DNA of 21,637 nt from CAYRVF01 sp964427535 (GCA_964427535.1 CAYRVF010000089.1:1-21637); one strand, 5' to 3'. Positions 13,388 through 20,449 are shown, counted from the first letter of the stretch. Program-made: numbers and translations. The notes: a model not told the origin generated them from the letters alone.

Positions 13388-13494
13388 CCCTCTCCCGTCC
13401 CGTTTCTGCCAACTTAGAAAGGAGGTCACCCATAAGCTGGTATCGCAGAAAACGGCAGGGCTGGCAAGTCTTCAGCAATACCAGCCCCCGGTAT
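13388..13494 (-). ncRNA. Structured leader RNA with 16S 3-prime-tail mimic and pseudoknot
   Basis: The stretch between a perfect promoter and the tRNA-like element is rich in paired segments and lacks a credible gene. ATACCAGC (13478-13485) pairs with GCTGGTAT (13436-13443), 8 bp. GCAGAAAACGG (13445-13455) pairs with CCGTTTCTGC (13400-13409), 10 bp with one bulge. The two helices interleave and abut, the order of an H-type pseudoknot. GGGCTGG (13458-13464) can instead pair with CCAGCCC (13481-13487), so a switch is possible. The loop carries, in RNA sense, ACCUCCUUUCUAAG (13413-13426), identical to the 16S rRNA 3-prime end and first spacer bases of many Gram-positives. Confidence 0.6.
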
Positions 13495-13500
13495 AGTTGT

Positions 13501-13529
13501 ATTATAACACGTCTAGAAAAACGTGTCAA
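13501..13529 (-). promoter_or_regulatory. Consensus sigma-A promoter with palindromes, driving the leader RNA
   Basis: On the minus strand TTGACA (13529-13524), a 17-base spacer and TATAAT (13506-13501), with TG one base before the -10: a full consensus match. A perfect palindrome CAATAGTACTATTG (13527-13540) overlaps the -35, and the spacer is flanked by ACACGT/ACGTGT (13507-13512, 13521-13526), so repressor control is likely. Transcription should start near 13494. Confidence 0.9.
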
Positions 13530-13534
13530 TAGTA

Positions 13535-13900
13535 CTATTGTCTGGACAACATATTGTCCTCGTACCTTCTCCTTATGTGCGCTCCTTCTCTGGGTACTAT
13601 AAAGAGATTGCCAGAAGTGCCGTAGTACTTAAGTAAATTTTGTACCACACACTCATTTACTAACTTAATTATGTTATCCGTTACAACAGTTACTCCAAGC
13701 TGCTGCACAAAGGCAACAGCAGCTACACAAGCTAGAGTTTCAGCGGATGCGTGGTCCATTCTTATTTTCCAGCATCCACCTACTGTCCAGTTAAGAAAAT
13801 CCATCAAAGCACCACGAGTTCTAATCAATCCAATAACAGCGGGTGGAATAGCTGGAACTAAAATAGTATCCTGCTCGTGAAAATTAGGCTGTTTTTGCAT
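13535..13900 (-). CDS. Hypothetical protein downstream of the polymerase
   Basis: 121 residues from ATG 13900, chosen because GGAG lies 8 bases upstream and the gene then overlaps the PolB end by 17 bases; the longer frame to 14041 would lie inside PolB. Mostly helical (AETLACVAAVAFVQQLGV, DNIIKLVNECVVQNLLKYY), with a basic end (REGAHIRRRYED). Not recognised. Protein-primed polymerases need a terminal protein, often encoded next to them, but nothing in this sequence proves such a role. Confidence 0.7.
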   Translation of the reverse strand: MQKQPNFHEQDTILVPAIPPAVIGLIRTRGALMDFLNWTVGGCWKIRMDHASAETLACVAAVAFVQQLGVTVVTDNIIKLVNECVVQNLLKYYGTSGNLFIVPREGAHIRRRYEDNMLSRQ

Positions 13901-15323
13901 CCTGTATTCTCCTAACTCCCGGCGTCTTATTCTTCTCCCTAGAAGTATAAGAACGAGGCGCCAGTATTTTAACATCGTGCAACAATTCCCATAACCATGT
14001 ACCTGGTGGTATATCTTGACCTTTTGAGTACTCGCGGGCAATATGGATATCTCTTAGTTCTCCTTTCTCATCTAGTACTAAAACACTATCAAAATCTATA
14101 TCAATGAGTCTACAACTCTCACTAAAAGGATATGCAAAGTCCATAACACTTATGTTGCATTCATCCTGAGTGTAGCTCCACCAGTGAACCATAGTAGCTC
14201 TGTCAAGATTGTATTCAGTTTCTATAAACAGCGCTAGTGGCTCGCCATCACTATTAGTTATTGGCAAAGCGTCGGGTGATGCCTCAGACTCATCGACTAG
14301 AAAGTGAATGTACCTATCTATCCCGTGTGACCCCATTCCCCCGACCGCAGCCTTTTTTGAAGCTGCCTCAATGAACTTAGTAGGCGCTTCTCTTCTAAAT
14401 CCGTACATTCCTTCTGCCCAGAACTTGTTGTCGGTAGTAAAACTACTCCAACAATAACCTTCGTGTACTTGGACTTTAAGCCCTTTACTTTCAATGAAAT
14501 CTGAATGCTCTTTCCAGAGGTACGACTCATAAGTTCCTCTCTTAGTTGGGTAAGACAACTTCCTGCTTTTATTATTAGACCTAACAGGAAATAAACCCAT
14601 AGGCATGTCTTCTAGAATAGTAACTGTACACCTTGCAAAGTAGGTAAAACAGTCGCTACCAAAGTGTCCGTTTACAAAGTAAGTTGCACCCTTATCAGGA
14701 TGAACTGAGTACCATTCAAGGTAAGCAGTTCTTTTATCAAGTAGTAAAGCTTCATCGTAACTTTTGCCTACGCCTAAAGCTTGAGCTACACCACCTACAT
14801 TATGTTGTCTGATAAATTGCTCACAGTATAGGCTACAACATGTATGGTACTTCAGTTTGTTAACCATGTGAAAGTACTTCATGAGTTTAGAACCCATAGA
14901 TGAAGGTGAAGTACATGTACCCATTCCAAAGTATATAAACGTATCCCACATGTTGTGTAGAAACTCGCTGTTCAACTCGCACTCCGACCACAGGGAAGAC
15001 TGTACTATCCAATATGACCTCCTTCCTATCTTAACACGAATTGATATAGGTTTACCCCATGAGTTACACAGTACTTTAGACCTTTTATCTTGCACTGCGT
15101 CAAACAGGAACCTAAAAGTATCGTTGTCAGAAAGGTCATAAGTGAAAATCATAGCGTTGTTTCTAGCCATATAACTCGTAAGGTTTTCCCAGTCCGCAAC
15201 TATCTCAAACTCACCATTTTCATCAAAAACCTGGTGTTTATGTAGTCCGTATAAGTTGCGGTACTTAGGTATCTTGGTGTAAAACTCTGGCCAAAGGGGT
15301 CGATGCTGCTGATTGTGCTTCAT
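13884..15323 (-). CDS. Compact family B DNA polymerase, exonuclease region degenerate
   Basis: 479 residues. Polymerase motif A is LLLDKRTAY (Asp196), in the place of DxxSLYP; the GTYESYLW segment (263-270) matches the conserved stretch before motif B; motif B is around FIEAASKKAAVGGMG (317-331); motif C is IDIDFDSVLV with the Asp-Phe-Asp-Ser core at 410-413. In the N-terminal part, YDLS (62-65) sits where Exo I normally has Asp-x-Glu, and HNMWD (123-127) matches Exo II; no Exo III is evident. It is shorter than the phi29 enzyme (575). It overlaps the methyltransferase end by 59 bases. Such PolBs copy small linear, often protein-primed genomes. Confidence 0.8.
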   Translation of the reverse strand: MKHNQQHRPLWPEFYTKIPKYRNLYGLHKHQVFDENGEFEIVADWENLTSYMARNNAMIFTYDLSDNDTFRFLFDAVQDKRSKVLCNSWGKPISIRVKIGRRSYWIVQSSLWSECELNSEFLHNMWDTFIYFGMGTCTSPSSMGSKLMKYFHMVNKLKYHTCCSLYCEQFIRQHNVGGVAQALGVGKSYDEALLLDKRTAYLEWYSVHPDKGATYFVNGHFGSDCFTYFARCTVTILEDMPMGLFPVRSNNKSRKLSYPTKRGTYESYLWKEHSDFIESKGLKVQVHEGYCWSSFTTDNKFWAEGMYGFRREAPTKFIEAASKKAAVGGMGSHGIDRYIHFLVDESEASPDALPITNSDGEPLALFIETEYNLDRATMVHWWSYTQDECNISVMDFAYPFSESCRLIDIDFDSVLVLDEKGELRDIHIAREYSKGQDIPPGTWLWELLHDVKILAPRSYTSREKNKTPGVRRIQDAKTA

Positions 15324-16188
15324 GCCACAATCCCGCCTTATGTTCTTTTATCCACAAGACTTCTGTTCTATCGGCCCTGCCATTTAAAGAGTGAGAGTTT
15401 TGTATAGCACTTTTTGCAGTTTTCTCAACCCGTCGAAAAGATTTTAAGTTTTCGTCGTATAGTTGAGATGCGTAACCAGAAATGATAAACTGTGCTTTCA
15501 TTTTCAATGCTAAATCTAGCATAGTACAATGTTGCTCGTATGTCATTTCGTTTAGGTAGTTTTCTTGAGAAGCTCTAGTTTCTTTTAGATATGGTGGGTC
15601 CATATAGAATAGTGTATCCTCCATATCGTATAGCTCTATAATCTTCTCGAAACTGTAGTGCTCTATATGCATATTTTGCATTCTTTCAACTAAGTCAGGT
15701 ATTTCTAGCACACGGTTAAAGTGTGCTCTAACAGAGTTCACCTGCTTAGCTATGTGCCATGTATTGCTCCTTTCCTCGTGTGTATACCCTTGGTTAATGA
15801 CAGTAAACCACATACGAGCCCATTCAAGTTCCATTCCAGGCTTCATATAATCTTCCCACTTAGTACACTCTAGTAGTTCCTGGCGACTAAATGGTGTCAG
15901 GTAGAGAAGCTTAAATAACTCCTCTCCGTTGTTTCTTAGTACTTTGAAAAAATTTGAAACGTTACCAATGTCGTTGTAGACTTCGACTTCTGAGGGTGGT
16001 TTTCTGAAGGAAACTGCGCCACCTCCACCAAATACATCAACCCAGGTTTTATGTGGCGGGGCAAATGATAGTATCCAATCCGCGTCCCTTGACTTACCTC
16101 CATAGTAAATGAGAGGAGTCCTACGGTCTTTCTTATCAACTTTGGGTGTTTTCACCTCCCCCCAGGGGAACATTATCTTTTTTGCCAT
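15265..16188 (-). CDS. D12-class DNA adenine N6-methyltransferase
   Basis: 307 residues from ATG 16188 (AGAGG 4 bases upstream; a GTG at 16200 would add four residues). The order of motifs is that of Dam-like enzymes: PLIYYGGKSR at the N-terminus, DVFGGGGAVSF with VEVYNDIG for S-adenosylmethionine binding, a central helical target domain, and FYMDPPYLKETR with the DPPY catalytic motif. It would methylate adenine in viral DNA, perhaps to avoid host restriction or to mark replicated DNA. No partner restriction enzyme is apparent unless the DUF262 protein acts as one. Confidence 0.92.
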   Translation of the reverse strand: MAKKIMFPWGEVKTPKVDKKDRRTPLIYYGGKSRDADWILSFAPPHKTWVDVFGGGGAVSFRKPPSEVEVYNDIGNVSNFFKVLRNNGEELFKLLYLTPFSRQELLECTKWEDYMKPGMELEWARMWFTVINQGYTHEERSNTWHIAKQVNSVRAHFNRVLEIPDLVERMQNMHIEHYSFEKIIELYDMEDTLFYMDPPYLKETRASQENYLNEMTYEQHCTMLDLALKMKAQFIISGYASQLYDENLKSFRRVEKTAKSAIQNSHSLNGRADRTEVLWIKEHKAGLWHEAQSAASTPLARVLHQDT

Positions 16189-16408
16189 AAAACCTCTCAC
16201 TGATATGATTTAAAAAGTTTGGTGGACACTCATTTTCTGGCCGTCTTATACTAATGACATGTCTATACCACTGGCTAGTGCTCAGAGCAGGACCTCCAAC
16301 AGGGTAACAACGGTTACAGAAGTAACCTCTACCAGTTTCGTGTCGCCAGTCGTACCAACCGCACCACCTGCAGTTGGTACTTGGCTTATCTATTTGTTTG
16401 TTAGTCAA
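16136..16408 (-). CDS. Small zinc-ribbon-like protein
   Basis: The frame is open up to ATG 16540, but bases 16401-16540 are used by the upstream gene. I place the start at TTG 16408, which overlaps the upstream stop codon (TTGACTAA); this is uncertain. The 90-residue product has CRWCGWYDW and FCNRC about 14 residues later, a CxxC...CxxC zinc ribbon, and an aromatic C-terminal half. Its end overlaps the methyltransferase start. The exact role is unknown. Confidence 0.55.
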   Translation of the reverse strand: MTNKQIDKPSTNCRWCGWYDWRHETGRGYFCNRCYPVGGPALSTSQWYRHVISIRRPENECPPNFLNHISERFYGKKDNVPLGGGENTQS

Positions 16409-16787
16409 CGCAGTAAACAGATGTACACTTTCTAATACAGTCGAAGAAATGTATAGCTTCTTCACTACTAGCAAAGTTAAAGTAAGTTGCTCCGTCGGAG
16501 TTGGGAGTTCCTCTAAGTGACACAGTGATAGTATCGTCACTGTGTTCTTTTGGTTCGTCGCTGGTGTCTATGACAAGTGTAACCTTGGCACCATACTTAG
16601 TTCTAGAAATTGCCAAGTCGTTACGTACTAAGGTGACTTTTTGGTGTTCAAGTATCTCCGACTGCTTACCTCGTCTACTTGCTCTAAGTTCATCATGCTT
16701 TAACAAACCAGCTTCGTACTCCATTTCGCGGGCCTTTTCATCCTGTTCCATTGCTAAATTATCTAAGTCAAAGTTATCTTCGTTCAC
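16401..16787 (-). CDS. Hypothetical acidic protein
   Basis: 128 residues from GTG 16787 with AAAGGAG upstream. The first 50 residues are charged and helical (NLAMEQDEKAREMEYEAGLL); the rest looks like a small alpha/beta fold (KVTLVIDTSD, DTITVSLRGT, EEAIHFFDCI). Not recognised. Its start codon lies inside a parS-like palindrome (16780-16795). Confidence 0.7.
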   Translation of the reverse strand: MNEDNFDLDNLAMEQDEKAREMEYEAGLLKHDELRASRRGKQSEILEHQKVTLVRNDLAISRTKYGAKVTLVIDTSDEPKEHSDDTITVSLRGTPNSDGATYFNFASSEEAIHFFDCIRKCTSVYCVD

Positions 16788-16795
16788 GTGAAACT
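16780..16795. promoter_or_regulatory. Imperfect parS-like palindrome
   Basis: This 16-mer matches the parS consensus at 13 of 16 positions, with the central TTCACGTGAAAC intact and mismatches at positions 2, 3 and 16. It spans the ribosome binding region and GTG start of the gene at 16787, so chance and coding needs may explain it; ParB may still bind. Confidence 0.4.
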
Positions 16796-16807
16796 CCTTT
16801 TAGTTAT

Positions 16808-17158
16808 CTACGACACTTGCTCTATGTCGTATATTTTTTTCATCAGCTCGTACACCTGGTCGCGAACAGACTCTTCCTCAAAGGCAAGGTTAATATCTGT
16901 ACCGTTACACTCGTCGTCGTAAGTGAAAATTTTGATGCAGTAAACCTTAGATACAGTATCTATGATATCTGAACCAGGGTTTTTAGTATCAAAAAACTTG
17001 CTAATGGTATAGCCGTGCTCGTTGTCGAACTTGTCGGTGAAGAGCGTATATTGCTCTTCACCTTCTTCATAAGCACGGTTATCAAAAGGACCTTGTGTTA
17101 CACCAGGTGGGTAACTATAACCAAAGTCTGGCTTTTGTCCAAAGATATTTTCCCTCAT
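16808..17158 (-). CDS. Hypothetical acidic protein
   Basis: 116 residues from ATG 17158 with a strong GGAGG site 7 bases upstream. Rich in Asp, Glu, Tyr and Phe; the middle reads as beta strands (HGYTISKFFDT, VYCIKIFTYDDEC) and the C-terminus as a helix (VRDQVYELMKKIYDI). Low pI and small size are shared with several DNA-mimic inhibitors, but there is no specific evidence. Not recognised. Confidence 0.7.
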   Translation of the reverse strand: MRENIFGQKPDFGYSYPPGVTQGPFDNRAYEEGEEQYTLFTDKFDNEHGYTISKFFDTKNPGSDIIDTVSKVYCIKIFTYDDECNGTDINLAFEEESVRDQVYELMKKIYDIEQVS

Positions 17159-17181
17159 GATAACCTCCTAAGATTGCAAGT

Positions 17182-18414
17182 CTACTTACTTTCTACTATT
17201 TTCGACGATACATGACAAATGTATTGACCTGAGCGGAAGCAGTGCTCGTGAATATGCCTGGTTTGTACGTGCTGTTCATGGCAAACTGGGCATATACCAT
17301 CATGTCGTAGCCAGCCGATGAAAGAAGAGCAGTTTGCCATAACGTAACTATGACGCAGTTTAGTATTTAGTCCACTAGAATAGTGGTCGCTATATACTAG
17401 ATTGCCAAGGTTATCGCGAAAGAACTCCTTCTGGTACTTGCGGTTGGCCATACCGGCAAAAACTGAAGCCCTACCAGAGGACCAGGACTCCTTATCATAT
17501 CCCTTCATACATGTATAGAACTCAGCAAGGCACCCTTCAGTAGAGTTGGCAAGGTCAAAGCCCAGGAAGTCTAGTATCCAAGCAGTCATAAACTGAGTTA
17601 GGACTTCTGTCATAGCGTGAACTTTAGTACCCTTGAATATGTGGTATGTAAGGTCCATTATCCTTACGACCTCGTCGCACAGCTCCTGGCTAATATCCTG
17701 CATATCAGCGAACCTATGCATCCTGTTAGCATTGTAGTCGCCAAATGGGTACATAATTTGCACCGCTATACAGTAGAGAGAAGCTTGAAAAGACTGCTTA
17801 CGCTTGTCGTTGTACGGAGCTCCGTAGCCGCTGACTCTAGCAGAGTAAGTGTATATTTCACCAAAGTACGGGCTTTTGGCTATAATCTTGGCGGTGTCTG
17901 TAACAGGTGATATATAGCTATAAAGCTTTTCACCAGTTGTTAGAGGAAGCTGGTTCTGTAACCTCCTAAACATTTCGCCCAGTAGTTCAGGCTCGTAGTT
18001 GTTTATGACCACAAAGTTTATGGGGTAGGACCTAAATGCTTTTGCTTCCTCTTCAGTAAGAGGATAGTAGAACTTACTAACAGTTGAGTTACCAGGCTTA
18101 GGCGAGTCGCCAGAAAGTACCGACATCTGCTGAATGATTGTTGAGAGTCTCTGCTGTCCGTCAATAACGTTCCATTGTCCTGGCTGGTCCGGTGGAACTG
18201 GTACCATAATTATCGAAGGAATATAGTACCCCTGCAAGATAGACTGTATAAGCTCCCTTTTTAGTTTTTTGGGCCAAACAAAGTCTCTTTGAAACAGAGG
18301 GTAGTTATGGTATAGCTCCTTATCGCGGTAGATTGCGTGAACTGGGACGCTAATACTCTCCGACGAAACTTTCTTGAGTACTTTGATAGGACTGCTTGCG
18401 TAAATCTTAGTCAC
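17182..18414 (-). CDS. DUF262 (GmrS/ParB-like fold) protein with C-terminal Zn/HNH-like motif
   Basis: 410 residues. The N-terminus has the DUF262 hallmarks: YPLFQRDFVWP (38-48), LIQSILQGYYIPSI (55-68) and VIDGQQRLSTI (83-93), whose DGQQR core is the nucleotide-handling motif of the family. A helical middle of about 230 residues follows. The last 45 residues carry CPVCHEQHVQTRHIHEHC, a CxxC plus HxHxHC cluster resembling a treble-clef HNH site. DUF262 proteins include GmrSD-type restriction enzymes and ParB-related nucleases. Here it sits in the replication block, so it could attack host or rival DNA or process viral DNA. Confidence 0.75.
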   Translation of the reverse strand: MTKIYASSPIKVLKKVSSESISVPVHAIYRDKELYHNYPLFQRDFVWPKKLKRELIQSILQGYYIPSIIMVPVPPDQPGQWNVIDGQQRLSTIIQQMSVLSGDSPKPGNSTVSKFYYPLTEEEAKAFRSYPINFVVINNYEPELLGEMFRRLQNQLPLTTGEKLYSYISPVTDTAKIIAKSPYFGEIYTYSARVSGYGAPYNDKRKQSFQASLYCIAVQIMYPFGDYNANRMHRFADMQDISQELCDEVVRIMDLTYHIFKGTKVHAMTEVLTQFMTAWILDFLGFDLANSTEGCLAEFYTCMKGYDKESWSSGRASVFAGMANRKYQKEFFRDNLGNLVYSDHYSSGLNTKLRHSYVMANCSSFIGWLRHDGICPVCHEQHVQTRHIHEHCFRSGQYICHVSSKIVESK

Positions 18415-18424
18415 TTGAAACTCC

Positions 18425-18781
18425 TTAACTTGGTCTATCTATGAGACCAATACTTTCAACAACTTCCCAGTAACCTACATCAGGTAAGTCACTGGGAAAT
18501 AGACTATTTGCAAAGTCAGTACCATCCTCAACTTCTGGGTCGTAAAGTATATCAAGCAGAGTTTCAGTAGTTTCCTTGTATGCCAGTGTTATATAGTTTT
18601 GTTCCTTGCCTGGATATAGCATACTATAAACACCAGTGACTATAACAATATAGCTGCTGTAGTCAGGAACACTATCCAACAGCTCACTAACACCTTCCTT
18701 AGTAACTCCATTAGGGTTGGAAACTTGCCACCTAGGAAGTGTGTATTGCTTTCGAGGATAGTAGTTGACTTCGTCTTCCAT
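18425..18781 (-). CDS. Hypothetical acidic protein
   Basis: 118 residues from ATG 18781, strongly acidic, with many Tyr, Asp and Glu. The middle (SSYIVIVTGVYSMLY, then NYITLAYKETTETLLDILY) suggests a small alpha/beta domain. The upstream ribosome binding site is weak. Not recognised. Confidence 0.65.
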   Translation of the reverse strand: MEDEVNYYPRKQYTLPRWQVSNPNGVTKEGVSELLDSVPDYSSYIVIVTGVYSMLYPGKEQNYITLAYKETTETLLDILYDPEVEDGTDFANSLFPSDLPDVGYWEVVESIGLIDRPS

Positions 18782-18786
18782 GATTG

Positions 18787-19377
18787 TTACTCGCTAATGC
18801 TAACGCAATGTGCGCCGTTGGCAGTTGAAACAGCTATAGAGAGCTCGCTACCTTGTGGCCAGGTAAACCACCCTGACATCTCAAGAATAGCTGCAAACAA
18901 GCTACAAGGCTGCTGTCCGCTTACCTTGACAAGAACGTTCTGTTTTTTAGTTTCAACTTTTCGGTCTTTAATGACCTCAACGTCCTTAGTTTCAGCAAGC
19001 TTCAGGACAATGTAGTGGTAGCCTTCTGCGTGCCACTCACCGTCCATACCCTTATATGGTCCGTGCTTGATAACAGCAGCACCAATGACCTTAATGGTTT
19101 TACCAAAGTAGTTGCTAAGAGGCACTGTGTCTGGAGAGCAGAACTCGCTGACCTCCTTAAGAATTTGCAACCGGTTAGAGCCATCGGTCTTCAGCAACTC
19201 TCCGGCCTTGGCAATGTGAACAGGAATGTTAGTGCCAGAACGAGCACAAACCTCCTTAGCGTATAAATCTAGCAGGGATAGCTCCTGTACTTCCTGCTCG
19301 CTGATAACTTCACCTGTACGTGAGTCTACTGTAACTCTAGGACTGCGAATAATCGCATTCTGGGTCATATCCGGCAT
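18787..19377 (-). CDS. Hypothetical replication-block protein
   Basis: 196 residues. The start at ATG 19377 is uncertain; an in-frame ATG three codons later is also usable. The N-terminal 80 residues are helical, and the central and C-terminal part is beta-rich (KTIKVIGAAVIKHGPYKG, GYHYIVLKLAETKDVEVIK, QNVLVKVSGQQPCSLFAAI), which could be an OB-like or single-strand DNA-handling fold. No motif confirms this. It overlaps the coiled-coil gene by 41 bases. Confidence 0.7.
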   Translation of the reverse strand: MPDMTQNAIIRSPRVTVDSRTGEVISEQEVQELSLLDLYAKEVCARSGTNIPVHIAKAGELLKTDGSNRLQILKEVSEFCSPDTVPLSNYFGKTIKVIGAAVIKHGPYKGMDGEWHAEGYHYIVLKLAETKDVEVIKDRKVETKKQNVLVKVSGQQPCSLFAAILEMSGWFTWPQGSELSIAVSTANGAHCVSISE

Positions 19378-19765
19378 TTTTCACCATCCATTCTCTGATA
19401 TTTACAACTTCCGCACGAGTTTGGTGTAGTTCTTGCCAAAGTTGCCTACACTGCTCTCTTAGTTCTACATTTTCCTGGGCAAGCTCATTGCCTACCTTCG
19501 CTAAGTGTACAAAAGCCTTGTGAGACTCTTCTATAGCCTCACGGTTGTTTTTGTGCTTTCTCTCAAGCTCTTTGACAAGATACTGCAACCAGTTGATAGC
19601 AGTAAACCAGTCTTCAGGTGTGGCGCTAGTCTTTAAGCCATAGGTTATGATATTTTGAAAGCGTGTTAACCTATCGTTGTACTCCTTAGGAGGTTGAGAA
19701 GCTTGCTCAATCTGCTTAGTAAGAGTTTTCTCATTCTCCGGCTTTAGAGTCCATAAATCTTCCAT
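19337..19765 (-). CDS. Hypothetical coiled-coil protein
   Basis: 142 residues from ATG 19765. Two long helical stretches with heptad-like spacing (WLQYLVKELERKHKNNREAI and AKVGNELAQENVELREQC through LWQELHQTRAEVVNIREWM) suggest a dimeric coiled coil. It is directly after the SSB gene and may act with it. The upstream site is weak. Not recognised. Confidence 0.7.
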   Translation of the reverse strand: MEDLWTLKPENEKTLTKQIEQASQPPKEYNDRLTRFQNIITYGLKTSATPEDWFTAINWLQYLVKELERKHKNNREAIEESHKAFVHLAKVGNELAQENVELREQCRQLWQELHQTRAEVVNIREWMVKNAGYDPECDYSQS

Positions 19766-19780
19766 GATTTACCACGCTTT

Positions 19781-20158
19781 CTAAAACGGCTGGTCGTAGT
19801 CAATTTCTGGGGGAGTGAAGTCTTCAGTAGAGCCACCAGTTTTCGGCGGGAAGTCAATTTCTTCAACGACTATTTCGTGCCAGTTTCTTTCAATACCGTC
19901 CTTGCCGGTGTATTTCCTGTTAGTGGCACGGCCGCGAAGAGAAACTTTAGAGCCTTTTCTTAGGAAGTTATTGCAGTTCTCGGCGGTTGAGCCAAACGTA
20001 ACACAGTTGTGCCAAGTAGTTTCTTTAGTGAAGTTACCGTCCTGCCCTTTTTTACCATAAGTAGTAGCTAAAGAGAACTTGGTAACTGCTAAACCTCCTG
20101 GGGTGTAGGCCATCTCCGGGTCTTTTCCCAGGTGACCTACTAAAAAAATTTGGTTCAT
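19781..20158 (-). CDS. ssb: Single-stranded DNA-binding protein
   Basis: 125 residues with a standard bacterial SSB pattern: MNQIFLVGHLGKDPEM, the FSLATTYG strand, TTWHNCVTFGSTAENC, KGSKVSLRGRATNRKY and WHEIVVEEIDF, which form one OB fold, then a short linker and an acidic DYDQPF tip that resembles the DDDIPF tail used to bind partner proteins. ATG 20158 follows AAAGGA. It coats single-stranded viral DNA during replication and heads the replication operon. Confidence 0.95.
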   Translation of the reverse strand: MNQIFLVGHLGKDPEMAYTPGGLAVTKFSLATTYGKKGQDGNFTKETTWHNCVTFGSTAENCNNFLRKGSKVSLRGRATNRKYTGKDGIERNWHEIVVEEIDFPPKTGGSTEDFTPPEIDYDQPF

Positions 20159-20191
20159 TAGAGTCCTTTCTTAAACTTGAAACTTGTAACC

Positions 20192-20248
20192 AGCATACCA
20201 GGCAGGCATGAATACCTGGTATGCTATGCAATGGTAGGGTGTTGTCAA
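20192..20248 (-). promoter_or_regulatory. Promoter of the SSB operon overlapped by a large palindrome
   Basis: TTGACA (20248-20243), a 16-base spacer and TAGCAT (20226-20221, four of six consensus bases) lie on the minus strand. A perfect 11-bp inverted repeat, AGCATACCAGG (20192-20202) and CCTGGTATGCT (20215-20225), covers the -10 and the start point. This is the layout of a repressor operator; the repeat could also act as an RNA hairpin in the 5-prime leader. Confidence 0.6.
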
Positions 20249-20278
20249 ACTCGTTGCAAAACTTCTGTATTCAGTTGT

Positions 20279-20297
20279 AGAAAAAAGGCCCCCTTTC
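20279..20297 (-). terminator. Terminator of the small RNA
   Basis: On the minus strand AAAGG-GGG-CCTTTTTT: a short 5-bp stem with a 3-base loop followed by a T-run. It lies just after the closing stem of the RNA at 20307-20398 and before the SSB promoter. Confidence 0.6.
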
Positions 20298-20398
20298 ATA
20301 AATTATTATGCAGGGAAGCCAGGGGAAACGGTCTACCTATGGAGAAAGCATAAACCTATAACAGTTAGTTGGATAACTGTCTCATGCTTCCCTGCATA
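20281..20398 (-). ncRNA. Small structured RNA with a three-way junction
   Basis: The start point predicted from the promoter at 20404 falls at the first base of a perfect 13-bp closing stem, TATGCAGGGAAGC (20307-20319) with GCTTCCCTGCATA (20386-20398). Inside are two more helices: ACAGTTA/TAACTGT (20361-20367, 20374-20380) and GGTCTA/TAAACC (20330-20335, 20351-20356, with one G-T pair). A weak terminator follows. No coding frame fits. Promoter, closed fold and terminator together make an independent RNA of about 118 bases very likely; no known family is recognised. Confidence 0.75.
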
Positions 20399-20403
20399 GA
20401 CAT

Positions 20404-20434
20404 ATTATAACACAACTATATACCTGACTGTCAA
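20404..20434 (-). promoter_or_regulatory. Promoter of the small RNA
   Basis: Minus strand TTGACA (20434-20429) and TATAAT (20409-20404) with a 19-base spacer, longer than ideal but helped by an extended -10 (TGTTATAAT). The bases GTGTTATAAT are shared with the promoters at 13501 and 21517. Confidence 0.75.
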
Positions 20435-20449
20435 TGCAACTCTTTGCTA

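Noticed and set aside
13296..13433. Minus-strand reading frame beginning ATGGGTGACCTCC and running through the tRNA-like element
   Set aside because: No ribosome binding site precedes it, it reads straight through the cloverleaf, and the region is better explained as structured RNA.
13417..13433. Plus-strand AAAGGAGGT as a ribosome binding site
   Set aside because: It is followed by ATA rather than a start codon, and no plausible plus-strand gene follows; the consensus promoter transcribes the opposite strand.
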